A DNA stretch of 64,000 nucleotides. Origin: Paragonimus westermani. Lineage: Eukaryota > Platyhelminthes > Trematoda > Plagiorchiida > Troglotrematidae. Shown one piece after another: positions 28,201-43,200 of this stretch (positions are counted from its first letter, which is position 1; every line of letters starts with the position of its first letter). The position numbers and the translations under genes are program-made. The DNA lies in NCBI GenBank assembly GCA_008508345.1, contig QNGE01001021.1:83389-147388 (forward strand), written 5' to 3'. The notes below the pieces were generated by a model. The model saw nothing but the letters and a program-made list of their open reading frames with translations. It did not search any database and was not told the origin of the DNA.

Positions 28201-31200
28201 ACGTTACAATGATGAGAGCTGTCATAATGCTTCAACAATATAAGAGAACATTCATCGGTGGTTGAAACATTTGAAAACCACAGATCAATTTGGTTCAAAC
28301 TCGTTGTAGCTTAACCAGGAAACTGATGAATGAGAGTCGAGCTAGTTGTCATCTGATACATGGCATATGTTCATGTGGCTAACATTTTTAGTATACAACC
28401 TGTCCAATTGAATCAACCCATTTCAAGGAAGTTGGCGAGCAAATATGCTTGCTCCTCACAATCAAATACCCGCTTTCTGACCATCTTATTTCTAATCAGT
28501 TATTGATAATCGATTCGAACGAACAAACACCAGAATCGGTGACAACTTTAACGAAGTGACTTCTTTAAGATTCCCGATATGGGACGATCAGCCCACCAGC
28601 AGCGTAAAATTGCTCAAATGATTACTAAAAGAATGTGATCTACAGTGTTTAGCGAGTCACGTATTTGACACTAAAGATTATTCGAAATAGAGGAGTGTCC
28701 TAGGACCCCAGAAATAAGGGCTTTATAGCATTTCTACCCACCATGCTGAATACGATTTCCCAAGTGTTGTGACCGCAAAAGACACTTGGCCTGTGAGTAG
28801 TACACTACTGATAACGAAACTATCTGTTATACAACACAAGTAAATGCATTCGTCAAAAACCTTCAGAACTACAGATTCAGTTTAATGATAGCGTCAAGTT
28901 CAGCACTTAACCAATACAATGCGATGGACATCCGAGGGACTGACAGAAACAAAAAGTGGTTTCTAATATCCGTGTTCCCAGCAAATTGTCCAGTACCAAT
29001 ACACTGCAGTCAACACAGATAAACCACCATTATTTCGTCTATACCGAAAATGAAGATCTGAAATGATGAACAACCTTGACTGACATCATTTGTGAATTGA
29101 TGTACTAGAACAGTGTTAACAATATGTCAACAAGCACCCGTGTCTAGGAGATTTCAAAAGTGTGGAACGATCAACCAAAACAAGCGTACAAATCGGTAGA
29201 TTTAGCAATGGTTGACGGGAGGCGTGCAGGACAATCCCAGTGCTAACATGAGTGAATGCTCTATCCATGTATCTCGTAGAGTGTAGTAATTCTCTTACTC
29301 AGTTGTTTTGGGGGGAATCGGTGGATTGATAGAGTATAACGGATGTCGAAACCCTGGTTATGGAAGGAATCAGGTTAAGAACCCAGTGATTTTTACGAAT
29401 CCTTCTTGATAAAAAGCGAATCTAGAGTACACTTATTATGATTAAAGCAGATACCTCTAGTTGTTTATATTAGTTGGAAAGGTGTTAAAACCTCATTTTT
29501 CTTCCTTATAATAACGTTCACATGCCCGGGACAACAGGCCTGAAACGTCTCGAGACAATGGTACAGTGACAGATCTCAATCTAAGTGGGTAATTCAAAGC
29601 TTTTAGACAAGCGCATAGCTGTAGATGTATGCGTAGGCGATCAAATGGAATTGGAGAGTTAGATGAAATGTCCACCTCCAGCAATACTCATGAAGGATAA
29701 AGATAAGATTCAGCAGAGGATTGCATAAAGAAGTCTAGACTTCATACATGTTTGGTGAGTCCTCTTTATTCAACTTTCGCCTTGTTTCCTTGGATCTTTT
29801 TTCCTTCTAAACTACTATTCGTCATTGTTGCCGTGAGGGGGGGGGCGGTTCGAGGTACAGTGCTGCTAGGCAAACCATATGGCATTGTGAATGAGAAGAT
29901 GAAATGCTTTAATATAGATCGTGACAACCGTTGTGGTCAGTGGGAACGCCGTCCGGTAAATCCGGAGCAGACTGGAGCAGGGTCTGACTCCCAGCGAGTG
30001 TTCTGGTAGGATCGTCAATTTCGGAGGAAACACACGTCTGTGACAAATAGTTACAGGCTTAAACAGAAAATAAGCGGTTTCCACACGTGCACTAGTTCGA
30101 ACTATGTATACGACACATCAGCGAAGCAATTGATTTTAGCAGTAACTCACCGCCACCTCAGGGCTTCACTACAATTCAAAAATTCCAGGTAAGGATTAAT
30201 ATTTCCAGCTAATGTGAAAATACTGAGGCTATGCGCAGGTCGTCCCAAAGTGAATTGGTCGTAATGGACGGTCTGAAGACTATCGCAACTGCAAATGAGT
30301 TGATGGTAGTAAACTAGAACCACTTTACCAGAATGTGAAGTCAATCCCACTTCAACACCCAACTTTGGGGACCAGGAAGATGTAGCTCGTCAGACCTCTA
30401 GTTTCCGGTCTGGTTAGCATCATATAGTCCGGTTTGACGCAACGGGCCACACAAATGGGCATGGTTATAATGCTATCAGGTTGTCTCCACATGAAGGAAA
30501 CATCGGGTTGACAATGACGAAACTCGCCAGCGTGACATCAGGACATTGGACACGCACATTATCGACCATCGAGTACAACAGTCTCGTTACACATATTTCG
30601 TTAGTTGGTGAATACGTTGAGCGCGTTAATCAACCCTTCACCAAACACGTCTTATGTTAGGCTGCAAGTGAAATCACGGTGATCAACATACGATTAGGAC
30701 TAGGAGTACGGAACCCCGAAAAACCAAAACTTCTGCCGACGAAGCGTTTCCAGCATTCATATTTCAGTCCAACGGAACACGAATACGTTCGGTTGGCAAC
30801 GAAGCAGGACACGATCATGAACCGTGCAGTTAATAAAGTCCATGTAACCAGTAGGTGTATCCAGGCTATTTTTCTTACCGTGATGAGTATTTTGCGTGTC
30901 ATCGATTATATGGCTCCTTGTGTGTCTTCCGTATTCAGCAGTGGGGACAGTGACACAAGTTACGTTGTAAATGGTCAAGCAATATTACAAGAGCGCATAC
31001 AAACAACCGCAATCCGTGCAGCTTATTTGGCAAAACTCCGGTATGCCCTAGCTCCAAATCGTGGCAGCAAACCGAAAATGGTTGATATTTAAAGGTTACT
31101 CATGATTACTGTATTGCCAAGAACGTAATGGCATTTTCATCCACACACCACTAAAATATGTGTACACACACACTCCTCAGCAAACCATCAATCTTCGTGA

Positions 31201-34200
31201 TTCGTTCTTATACGGATGCAACTGGAGGAATGGTCGCAGATGTTTCCTGGATGGTAGCGCAATACCAATTAAGATTACGCCTACTTTCGAGCACGCTCAC
31301 CATAGAACTATCCACGCCGGATCACTTTTGTCGTTTAAGAGCCGAGACAGTCAGGTGATAATTAGGCATCCTTAGCCATAGGATACAATCAGACGGTGTA
31401 CTAGCCTACAGTCGTAAAAACAACCGTGGCCGGATATGCACTAATGTATGCAGAATCACAGAACACAGCGTAAAAATCGAAAGAGATCTATGCCAGAAAA
31501 TTGAAAAAACGGTACGCTGGTAATCAGGATAAACACGTTCCAGGAACGCATCGAAAAGTTAGTTCACGTGAATTCTGTATGTGCCTGCGTGACCGTGTTT
31601 TTTTTTTGTCTGACGAAGTATGAACGCGTTGTTTAATTGAATGACCAATTGATTCCATTCATTTGTCCACCCTGTCCCAGTTAGCATCAGTAAAGTTTGA
31701 AAATGTTAGATAGTGTCCACAAGACCAACAAAATAATTGGCGGTAACAAAGTGATATGGTTAAACATCCCGACCGTTTGTGTGTGTAACGGGCGGGAGAG
31801 CATAAATATCAGCGGAAATGCGGAATTTTCTAAATGCGATGTCGGAGCCAAATTAGACAAATGTTCATGTTCATTGTGTGTGTTACGACTTTCCAGTCAC
31901 ATCATTTTTTACACTTCAATCATGCTGATCACTGCGTTCCTTAGAAGTGAACCGACTGAAACATTCGGAAAAAACCTACATACATCGTTCATGTTGTGCT
32001 GTTTTAGAAACAGTCAGTAATGAGTAACATGTCTCAGACGAAAGCGTTGAAGGAAATCAACAACTGTGGAACAGTAAGGCTAAAAAATGGGCTGAGCTCG
32101 AATGAGAACAGAAATCCAATACAGAACTATCCTTGGCGGTGGTGTGATGTATATAGCCTACACAAATTGTCATATAAACATTCATGCAGATGCCACTGAG
32201 GAGATTCGCAATCAGCAGCACAAACATCACGTTTTCATCTCTTCATCAGTAAAGATAGAGGTTGGTCTACTGTGAAGAGGTGGACGTGATCTCACATTTG
32301 ATACGGATGAAAAGACCGATCTGTCTGAAAGGAACACGTTCGTCTGTTTGTGCATGATTGTTTGTATAGTGGTGCAATCACCATGTGAACGAGTGTGCGA
32401 GACTACAGTTATGATAGTCTGAATACCTGCGTATCTATAGCAACTTACCATCAACGATTTCGTTAGATCAGACGTATGCTTAGAATGTCAATCTCCCATC
32501 AGACCTACAGAACTTCAAATGAGCTCAAGACAACCAAATCGTCAAGATATTGAGCACCATGTATGCTGTCGCACGCTTGCGCTCCGGTTGTTTGACAAGT
32601 GGATTGAGGGCTAAACAACATACCACCTGATCTAGCCCGTCTTATGACAAAAAACCCAGTGGGTTGACGGCTGATAACAAGTTGTTACGAGCGTTCTTCG
32701 CGGAACCAACATTCAGCTGCAAAAGACAGCACAACGGTCATACAGCAAACTCGCACAGGAGTTGAGAACCAACTGACGTTGTTAACTCAATGTGCTTCCC
32801 TGACTCCAAATCCAATGACCTGAAAAATTCACAGGTGGATATGTTGCCAGATGTAATATAGATCGGTAATCAGAGGCGCTTATGTAGAGAATATAGTATG
32901 CAGTGAATGTGATGATGTTTCTCGCTTAACACTGTGGGACTTCGTGCATACTTCTACGATAAACAGCTTGATAAACGGCATCAAAGAGCCGTCGTTTGAA
33001 AGAGGTGATGCAAGGGCAGGCGAGACCCGGACAAAAACAGCAAGACTGTCAGTCAATCACAAGGAAACCTGACAATACAATCCTTGCGTACAAATGGAAA
33101 CGGCTGAGAAAATGGTCGGATGCCGCAGTAAAGAGAAACATATCCAATACTCAAGCGTTCCTTGTTCGGTAATATGGACAGCATGTAGCACAGGCGGATG
33201 ACGGATAATAATCGATCAGCCAACGTCTCAGCAAGCACCTGTGATTAAACTGAGTGGAAGGTCAAACACCGATAATTTCTATATTGGGGTAAACGAAGGA
33301 AGTCATGGTGGATTGAAATTCGACATGTTCGCCAAAAACCGGACCTCCAAGGATGGTCATTTTTATTTAAAAACTACGAGATCAAATCTTGGGTTTTCGA
33401 TAAGCGTACGGATAGCTGGTCTCCAACCGTTGACATCATATCAGGTCAAGGTTAAAGAACTATTCGAGTTTGCAACCAGGATCGAGGGACTAAGGTGGCA
33501 AACAAAATGTTCCACGACATTTGAGCTATTATTAGTCGATTTTCAGACTGATAGACCAAAGAAAGACGCTAACCTTTTGAACAGTGTACGTGTGAGAAGC
33601 AAGAAAATACACCCGCGCAATCTCTGGTTATTTACATAAATCAAAACAGTCGATCACCTGTTTAACTGGACGAAGGAACAGGAATTGCTGACCGCGAACG
33701 ACCCTCGAGAAGTTGATTCACAACATGCCAAAGTACTATTGTGAACGCGCAATCGTCATCCTTCTAGTTCAGTGATCATTTATGTCTGTCTACGTTCTGT
33801 TCGCGCAGTCTCGTCTCGAACTACCGAACACGGTATTCATGCTGGGTAGCGTTTGCTGTTCAATTTGTGAGCTCCATGATCAACTCAGTACAGGCGCTAA
33901 TGAGATGCAGTGACGTGGATGAAGCCATGTGCCTGAGTTGTCTGTGAAGTAAGAACATTCGTTGAAGTGAGGTAGTGAAAACCGCGGATAAAACCGTCCA
34001 GTAGACACCACCTTACTTTCACTTGCGAAATGGTTGTATGCTTGCTTGTTGTTTACACTTCGTGAGTTGGAGAATGGGTTTTCTTGTGGATTGAATCATT
34101 CCGTACTCTTCTCTTTTGATTCAAAAATACGAGATTTTCTAATGCACGCATGCCAAGCAAGCGTCACTGTGATCGGCAGATCTATCGTTACTACTATTCA

Positions 34201-37200
34201 CTGACGTTTCCTTACTAGCTCAGCATCAACAAACCCCGGCTTGAAAAGCACAATAATTTTCGTTGCACAAAGTTAAGTGGACTGAAATCGTCGTTCTCTT
34301 TACTGAGGCCAGATCGCGGCTAATGTGGTTGGAAGTTGAAGTCATGGTTGGCACATTCACACGCAACAGAGTGGGTCGATCCATGTTTGTGGTTCAATCT
34401 GAGGATACAATGAGAATGAAGTGTTTGGTCTGGATGGTAGTGTTGGTAGAGATGAAATGAAAAACCCACCTATCAGGATAGTGACACATCACAGTCGGAA
34501 CACACACTCCATGATAACAATGTACTTCCTGGGTTATCACGATCACTAGATCACAATCCTCATCAAGCATGCGTTTGTCTACTTAGGCCGTTGTACCCTA
34601 GATTTGAAAAAATAAACGGTAAGACTCTCATAGTTCCGGATCAGGAGATTGATATCTGGCATGTCACGGAGTACGAACCTAGTAGTTTCGTCAGAAGTTG
34701 AACAAGCGTTAATTTCTCTGCTGGGAGCAAAAAACCTATTATGTGGTATTTTTAACAAGAATATTGATCACACAACTATCGGGTTTCCCGAAGAACGAAC
34801 ACATTCTATCAGCTGTTGGTTTCATGAGTACTCAGGTAGTTGCTAATATACAAACAACAAGGATGTACACCGAAAGATCACTACGGCTCGTCATTGGCTT
34901 AATGTCACGGAGCCTGAAGCCCACAGTACATATGATGTACGTGCATACGACGGCCAACCGTAGGTCGGTGGACGGTCAGTGTGAACGAAGAGCACTAGTG
35001 AGGTTTGAAGAGTGACGTTGCCCATATCAACGATACTTGGAAACAGTTATTTTTTGAACGATTCATTACATAAACGAGCACATGAATTTGTTTGTAAAAC
35101 ACACTTTTCGCATACGTACGTCACAAAATTATAAAACATCGTGTTTTGAGCAGGTCACCTTGACATATTATTTTAGAGAGGCGTTTCCAACATGAAGATG
35201 ACGGGAAGAAATAGTGAATGATAACAGGAAATTTTGGAAAATGCGCCGATCGAAGGACGCTGTCAAGTTCCGAGATTTCTTCAAGGTGACTTGCAGGCTA
35301 ACGCCAATGTACTAACAAATAGTCAGCCTTAAAATGGATTATGTTAAACGTATTCAGTTTTCGATACTCAGATTTCCGTGCTTACGTAATGTGTGCTGAG
35401 AGAGAGTGCGGCAAAGTTGCGTTTAAGAAGCTGAGGGACGAGGATGTTGTGATTAGAAGACTGAGGAAAATAAGTAGAAAGATTCGGGAACAAATGATCC
35501 AGAGCGAACACCTTTCGTGCTCCACATTTCGAAACCAGCAGTAATAAAAAAATGCCCGGAAATCCATAGTCATGAATTTCTTTTAGATGTTTATACTACA
35601 ACGACGTCAGAAAGACCACGATATAATTATGAAAATTATTAGGATGATAATCATTCAGAAGAAACTAGTGAGTTGTGTTTCATCATTCCGGACCAAAACC
35701 TTCAAGATGTCATCTGTGTTTACTCCTAACAAACAGTAGAGCTTGAACTGAACCACTGTTGTTTCAAGGCATTCTTCAACTCAGCCGTTGGGCAGCAGAC
35801 ACTTTCTACCTTGTAAACTTGTCCCATCAATAGTCTTCATAAGTCCTCCTATGTGGTGAGGATCTAGATTACATTACAGACTATTACAAAACTAGTTCTC
35901 TCCAGATAATCATCCGCGTTTTCTCAAGTATAACGTGTGCATTACTGCATCCGCTTGCTGAAGAACAGCAATCTCATAGAATGCGTGTACGTGAATAAGT
36001 TGTTTGTTTTTGTATCGTTTGATAACTTAATGTGTGACATTGTATCTCATCAGCTCAAGGATTCTTTAAAATCACACACAAACATAAATTCCAAATCGGT
36101 TTTTCATAGAAGAAGCCTTGAACCTAAAAATGTTAGTCACCTCGGTTCACACCCGATGTGAAAAACAATCTGCGTGTCTTCCTCCAACCTATGCTCGTAT
36201 ACTCAGCCACCTGTTACTGTAGAACAGAATCTGCAGATCGGACCACACGTCACGACGTTTGAGTCGTGAATAGAACCGGTAAACAGAGAAAGAAATGATA
36301 AAGCATAACAATAATTGTAAAGGCTAAACAATTAAAATCGCCTACTGATTTGAATCAATTTTAGTCAAACAAAAAAGGTTACATCTGATCCAGTGATCAT
36401 TCTGGGTTTAAAAACGATGCTTCTGATGCGGGAAATTTTCAGGACCTGATGAACCAGTCACAAACATAAACTCATGTAAAAATGATAAACGTTCCAGAAT
36501 AGGCCAGTTGAGTTACGTACGCAATTGCCATCCATATAATTGGAGACAGATGATAAACAGGACATTCTGAATCGAGTAGATAGTGCGAAGCTTGTGTGAC
36601 AAGCAAGCGTCTGAGCGTGAAACATAGCCTCCTGTGAAATTGGTGCCACGTTATATTATGCTAAAGAGGATTAGTATGCGATTAGTGGCTGAAAATCGCC
36701 GGAAGCACACGACTGATTTTGTGGTTGTCACCACTCATCAGGTATTTGTACCCGGTTAACTCCGATCACATATCCTACCATAAGAGCGGCAAGTGCTGGA
36801 AGCTGTAGACCTAAGGACCCCGTTGAGCCTGAGATAAGCGGTACAACTAACTGGCAAATGAGTTAGTATCTATAATAATAAATATCACTGATGTGTACTA
36901 GTAAAGTATGGTAATCGTTTAATGTGTACTATGGATAACTGTTTTGAATCCAAATTAATAAGCGGAAAAATCGTAGTGTTGTGCTTCAGTTACGAATGCA
37001 ACACATACACTGTAAAACCTGACAGCTTTTGCCCGGATTAAACTGTGGTCTATGGTTCGAGTATCCGACGGTGCTTACGTAAGAAACACGGGAAACGATT
37101 CCCCCACCAGTTTACTTGGGAAAACTATCCCGCCAATCAGGCTAACCCGACATCAAGCTGAGCGATTTCCAACGCATACGAAACAATTAATATTGCAACG

Positions 37201-40200
37201 GATAGAAATTGTAGGAGGGCAAAGGATCGCAGAAAGATGTGACGCTAGTATATACAGTTTTGTTCGTAGACTAGCCTCAAGGCGACTTGTGTTAACCGAG
37301 TAGTCTGTGGAAAAGGAGGCTCCTGACATCGGCAGCCAAAAAGTGAATGAAATAAACGACAAACTAGTGTGTGCACATACACGCACACACGAACAGAGAA
37401 AGTCCATCGCGAAAGTGGACGGTATAAACGCTTGACCGAGTGTAAGGATCTCATGATGTCACCTAGACAACACCGCCAGAAGCTGTGTACCGATTCAAAT
37501 GTGAGGCACACATACAACCATACAAGCAAGGGGCAAAGCGAGTGAACAACACTGTGGATGAGTTAAGCTTTAAGCGCGTGCGTGCGTACGTGCATGCATG
37601 CATGCATACGAGGCAAGCGACTGCAGATCGGGGGGTGAAGAGAAACATGGATGGTGAACACAGGCTTACTCGTACTCCGCCTCGTCGACTGAACACCTGT
37701 ACATGGCTCGACTGAACAGTGTGATATCGGCAATCTGAACCACTACAGATATGTGGAAGAATGGATAACCCAAATTCAGAACACGCTGACTAGGACTCAG
37801 ATAGGTTAAGTACGTGTTTGCAAAATCAAACGCTGAAGAGCAGACAATACTTGAACTCGTTCATCTATCGATGATGATTTGTGTGGAATAGCTATCAGGT
37901 TCGAAAAAAGCAGAGCGCCTAAACATTCTTCCCTGGTGAAGCAAACCCACACCTAAATAAACCTGAAAAGACAAATCTGTAGCAGTGCATGACCTCAATT
38001 CCGGTGACTAAAAGTGGACAACGACTGATGCGGAATTGAATGCGCTGAAAAACTCTTGGTTATAAGACACACTGTAAACCAAGTCGAAACACGAACACGT
38101 ATCCCTCATGGTCAGTCACCACAAACTGACGGTAGCCAATTCGTGCTCACATATTTCTGGATAGCCAGATAGAAACAAGCGTGATAAGATGCTGAAAATG
38201 CACCAACACCCGAAATGACACATCAGATAGGAAACTGAGACGAACAACGCGAATGACTGTTCACCCAGAAAGTCGCTAGTGTACAATCAATCTGACCAGA
38301 CCGAAGAAAATCGAACATTTGTATTCCTTGTCCGTGTTTCCCAGGGGGTATGCAAATTCGGGTAGGTTTTTTTTATACACCTCACATACAGTTGACACCA
38401 CAGGAAATTACATTAAGCGACAAATATGCTGCAAGTAAGAAAAAACCAAAGGTTACGTAAGCGAAAAGGGGTGAAAGATGTGAAGAAAGGATAATCCAAT
38501 ACATAAATAGAATCGCCACACGAGTGCGCCTGATTTCTATCTTTCACTATATAAAACAGCGTCATCGACCAGAGGTGTTTATTACTCGTTGAGCTCAGTT
38601 GGGAAGCCTGGAATAATTTACTGAGGCAAGCTTCAACGTCAATGTCTTCATACCCTGCACAAAAATAGTATGTTAGCCACTGGGCCACCGCATTCAGCCA
38701 AACCCACCATGCGTAAACAAGGTACGGTGTGACAAGCGGTGAGTTGTCAGTCGCAAATTTTGATCAAGTCAACGAAGCCTGTAAGGCAAGACCAATACGC
38801 TCAGAGGTCAACAGAGTCTGCTTGTTCCGAAGACACTTCGGTGATCTTCGTCACTGCCACCGGTTGTTGATGCTTCAGAGGCACCGGTGGTAGAAAACAG
38901 ACACAATATAAACATCCCCCGTGCGGATAAATTAGGTTGCACAGTTACACAAGACAACTTGACGTCTTACAGAAAGATTGGAATTATGCAGACGCCACGG
39001 CTGATTTAAGTTGCCAAACAACACAGGAGCCTTAGTTTAACGATTTGTGATCTCAGTGGCTAATCTATTGGCGCTAGTGCACTGCCCAAGGCGACTGAGC
39101 TTTTCGACTACCTCAAAGAGGTCACTACTAAGGATGGGAATAAGAAGTCCTGCCAGTTTGGCAACAACACCCCGCACTTAGGAGATGCAAAGAATATATC
39201 AAACCGATGGTCTAACGTTCCTAATCTGTCTAAGTTCTGTGCTCCCCGTGAGCCCTCATAGATTACAGCAATACTGTCTGCATACTCCAAGTCTCGGAGT
39301 CTAGTGTCTAGGGGTGGCTACACAGCATCATGTTCGCAGTACGTCAGGCTGCACTCTAGGATCTCGTTTGGTTCAAAGCTGAATGAGAAAAAGAACTAGA
39401 CAAACCCACTAGAGATGTTGAAGGTCGGCGATAAACAGCCACATGCTCTATCCTGAGACGCGGTTCAACAGCATTTCTCTTCCAGAATGTAAACATATCT
39501 CTAGGTCATTGTAAGAATGCAGCCCAGCTAAATGTCTAAAAATAAGCAATTCTTGACATTCTAATATGAATGCCAATGTCCACGCAACAGGCAGATTTTG
39601 AGGATGCGATCAATGCAGGCGGGGCTAGGGCGAATCCCAGATTATCACCCATAGATACGTCGCTAACGTGTTGTCCGGTCTACGAAGTACAGCGGCTACA
39701 AGCAGCCTTAACGCAATAGAAACTAGAATGATCCTTCGAAAAATTGATACAAGAACTGCGTGAGTCATTTTTGAAAGTGAGGGTAACGTAAGCCGAATCA
39801 CAGTCACTTAGAATAAATCCACTGACCCACAGTTCCTACAATCGAGACATCAACTGTTTGACTAAGGCTGAGCTTTTATCTATGAGAAAGGTAGGAGAGA
39901 AACCAATGGGTCCCGGTGCCTTGTGACGTTTCAAAAATTTGATCTCCAGTGATACTTCCGTTTCTGACGGCGAAGAAACGTCAGCAAATCGATGGGCACG
40001 GGAAGTGGCCGAAGACGTAACTGACGGCTGGAGTGGTTAGTTGAACTGTTGTTGGAAGTTCCTAGCCCAGCGTCCCAAGCCATATTGTAGATTACGAGTA
40101 GGCTCGCTACTGGCTTCGCACAATGAGTCGCTCAAACTTGGCTTCCTGCTACCTGTTACTGGGATGATATGTAAAAGATTACCACAGCAGTGACTTGATC

Positions 40201-43200
40201 CTCACAGTAACACGTTGTGTCCCGCTTGGCCTTACAATCTGGCCACGGATACCACCGTAGCTTCATGGGTATGGATCACCCACGCCAAAGAGTAAAGTAA
40301 CAACAACAACAGCTTCCACCCTTACGAAGTTCGTTCCAGTTTCCGGACATCGGATTAAGGTCAGCATGAACACATTAAAGTTATCACCTCATGGTGTTGT
40401 CCATTTGAACGGTGCCTGACCTTGAGCAAAATAGTGACTAATTGGTGTAAACAGACTGTGATTGTGAGCATCAAATGGAAACAGGCTAGTGGAAGCTGCA
40501 GTGCTCCGTGAGTGAAGCACACAAACAATAAACAACTTGGTAATCGTCTCCCCTCTGTTAGTCATAGACACTAAGACCAAAACTTGTGTCTGGGGATTTG
40601 TGCATGCAAGAGCATAATCAATATTGACATTAGCACAGATTTTCTCCTGCTCGTTACTTTGAGAAGAAATCAATAAAATTAATGCGCCGTAGGTCAGGGT
40701 TGGGAGATTGTAACGAAAGCATACACGTAACGCGCATTGAAGAGAAGAAAATAACCCAAACGAACCGAATGAATGCACGTGAAAAATGAAGCCACATTCC
40801 AGACTACACAACCACGAAGCTGTACGTAATCAGGTAGAAAATCAGGAAATGGACTAGCGGATGTCACTTCAAGCAACTAACAAGCCACATAAGAACATCT
40901 AGGGCTAGATAAAACCGGATATTTTACGATTCTTATGACAGTTAAGAAAACCGACAGGATGTGGGTGAACATGTGATCAACTGTCTACGAGGACAGTAAC
41001 ATGGTGGAAACCCCCCGAGCTTAGGCTGTTGATAAAAAACAGTGTCTTCGTCAGAGGATTTGTGAAGATGCTATCATCATCAAAGGCAGTAATACATCAG
41101 TGGTTAACACTGATGTTTAACTGTTATCCAAACGTGAACAGCAGAACAGGTGTTAGCAATGAAAAACGAAGGGAAAGAGACATAACCACTTGAAACAACT
41201 GTCTGAACTCAGATGTTCACCAGCAAACAACCTGAATATAAAAAAGTAAGGAATCAACATTAAGACAGCTTCCACATGAATTTCATTGTTTCGCTTTACC
41301 AATTGCACTTAGTTCAAAGACAACTCAGACAAACAACAGCAGTATTCACACTGCTGAACCCAGTTAGATAACACCTCACATAAAATCTCCAGCCATCAAT
41401 TGTGTGGGTCACGATGATTAAATCTTTCGTGAATAACCTTATTTCTTTATGATAGGTCATCATCTGTCCATCTCGGACTGTACAACAGTCAACTATGGTA
41501 TTGACAAAAATTGCTCTGTGCAACTGACGACCAGCATATGGCCTAACCGACCAAGTTTGTGTATAATGAAAAACTGAAACAGGGACTCTCCGGACACCTA
41601 CTATAAAATATCCGCTTCGTAATCTTTTTATTGCCTTCCCGCTGGTGCCTCCCGATCGAAAGAACACGTCGGTGGCCAAATATCTGAAGACGCTTCACAT
41701 CTTCTACCCCAGCCACATTTCACAGCTGTAAATTAATGCAGCCTTCACAGTCGCCTTACGAATACGCAACCCTTAGATTTAAGAGAAATGTCCACTTGGG
41801 GCCAGAGATGACCTAGATTACTGTATATCGCTCTAGCCATCAAGATAGGCGATTTAATTTCATTGCCGCTGCTGCTGAAACAACTTCCCAAGCAAACGGA
41901 TCGGTCAACGAATCATTCAACATAAAATCTACGTAGCCTCGCCAGTCTTGCAGAAGCGCTTTACACCTTGAGGTTGCAAAGCGCATTCCTAAGTAGCTAG
42001 CGGAGCGTGAAATGACGTCTAACACAATATCACCTGAGCATTATCAAACAACAACACCTCGTCATCAACACATTCAGGGGCAATGAGACTCCCGTCAGGT
42101 ATGGAGTTCAAGTGAACATTTCGTAAGCACCGCAGATAGCACTCCGTTACTCAGCCTACATGTCTTGAAGTGTATCACTCTTGGATCTGAAACTATCAAC
42201 TCGTTTACCAAAGAGCCTAACCTAAGCTGAGGTATTGCAATAAAGCACCAAATTCTTGCGGATTATCGTCAGCGACGTGTCACATAAATTGTTATGAGGA
42301 ATACCTTGAAAACTCCTCTGAGACTGTGTTTGGTTAACTTACAAACCACCGTGGTGTATACTATACCACGGGGTTCACGAATGGTCTGTGGAAGGTGAGT
42401 CAATCAGTTGATAGGATCTGCGGGGGTAGAACCAGCAATTTTACCTTCTAGGTTAGCTTGGTACCAATACTTTACCGGTGGTCTGAATGGGTTTTCAACA
42501 TCCAGCCGTTGCAATCGGTAGGGTTGTTGCCCAGTGAAATTAAGAACTAAACGTGCCAACGCATGGACCCGATCCAAGTATGTGCCCCCATCAGAACGAT
42601 AGACATGAATGCAGCCACATCACCAATAACTTACAGTTATGTGATCCATTAGAGGCTACGCCTGATTTAAAGGAGGACACCAACTATAACAATGACGCGC
42701 ATGATGTCTAAAATGAGTAGTGGCTGAGAATAGTCTGTGCATGATGCACGGTTGCAATAGCCACCCACCATTATTCCAGTGACGTGATGTTGGCCCAAAC
42801 TCGTTACCTAAACAAAATTCTGCCTCATCAGGTCGGCCGACCTGGGACATTCGCATTTCCGGTCAAAATGACTATATCGGGGCTACGTTTCAGCAAAAGG
42901 AGAACAAGTAGATCCGAACAGCAAACGGCTTCGACGCAATGTCAATGCAGTTGTTTAGAGTATAGGCAGACAATGAAAAACCTCCTGAAGATTTAGAACC
43001 TAAACCTAGACTTAACAGAACCTCTCAAGCGGATGGCAGTGTTTTGATGCTAACGTGAATCCAACTTACCGCTCTGACTGGTAGCGGTGGCCGAAATGCG
43101 CTACCAGTATCGAGCAGGCAGTGCGGATGTTGTCAATTCGATATGCCGACTACAGTCCTGAATTTTAGCCTCTGAGGTGCAACGGAAGTTGGTTTTCAAG

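Larger units (their letters stand above)
22184..38759. other. Arrestin intron 5, first 16.5 kb, no gene recognised
   Basis: This part of the 21.8 kb intron was read on both strands. No LINE, Penelope or host-gene motif was certain. Open frames of 102-137 codons at 24198-24506 (minus), 30679-31092 (plus) and 33241-33639 (plus) have no firm match. Runs of ten G's (about 29837-29846) and nine T's (about 31600) occur. A CA/TG- and TGCA-rich patch lies at about 37365-37610. Diverged transposon sequence is the likely content. Confidence 0.45.

Noticed and set aside
30679..31092. 137-codon plus-strand open frame
   Set aside because: No recognisable motif, no splice or start evidence, and length within what chance gives in 64 kb read in six frames.
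38640..38700. tRNA-like A box on the minus strand (gtggcccagtggctaacata)
   Set aside because: No B box could be found at the expected spacing, so neither a tRNA nor a SINE can be supported.
41081..41095. tatcatcatcaaag as a further (TGA)n tail
   Set aside because: Too short, and no retroelement end adjoins it convincingly.
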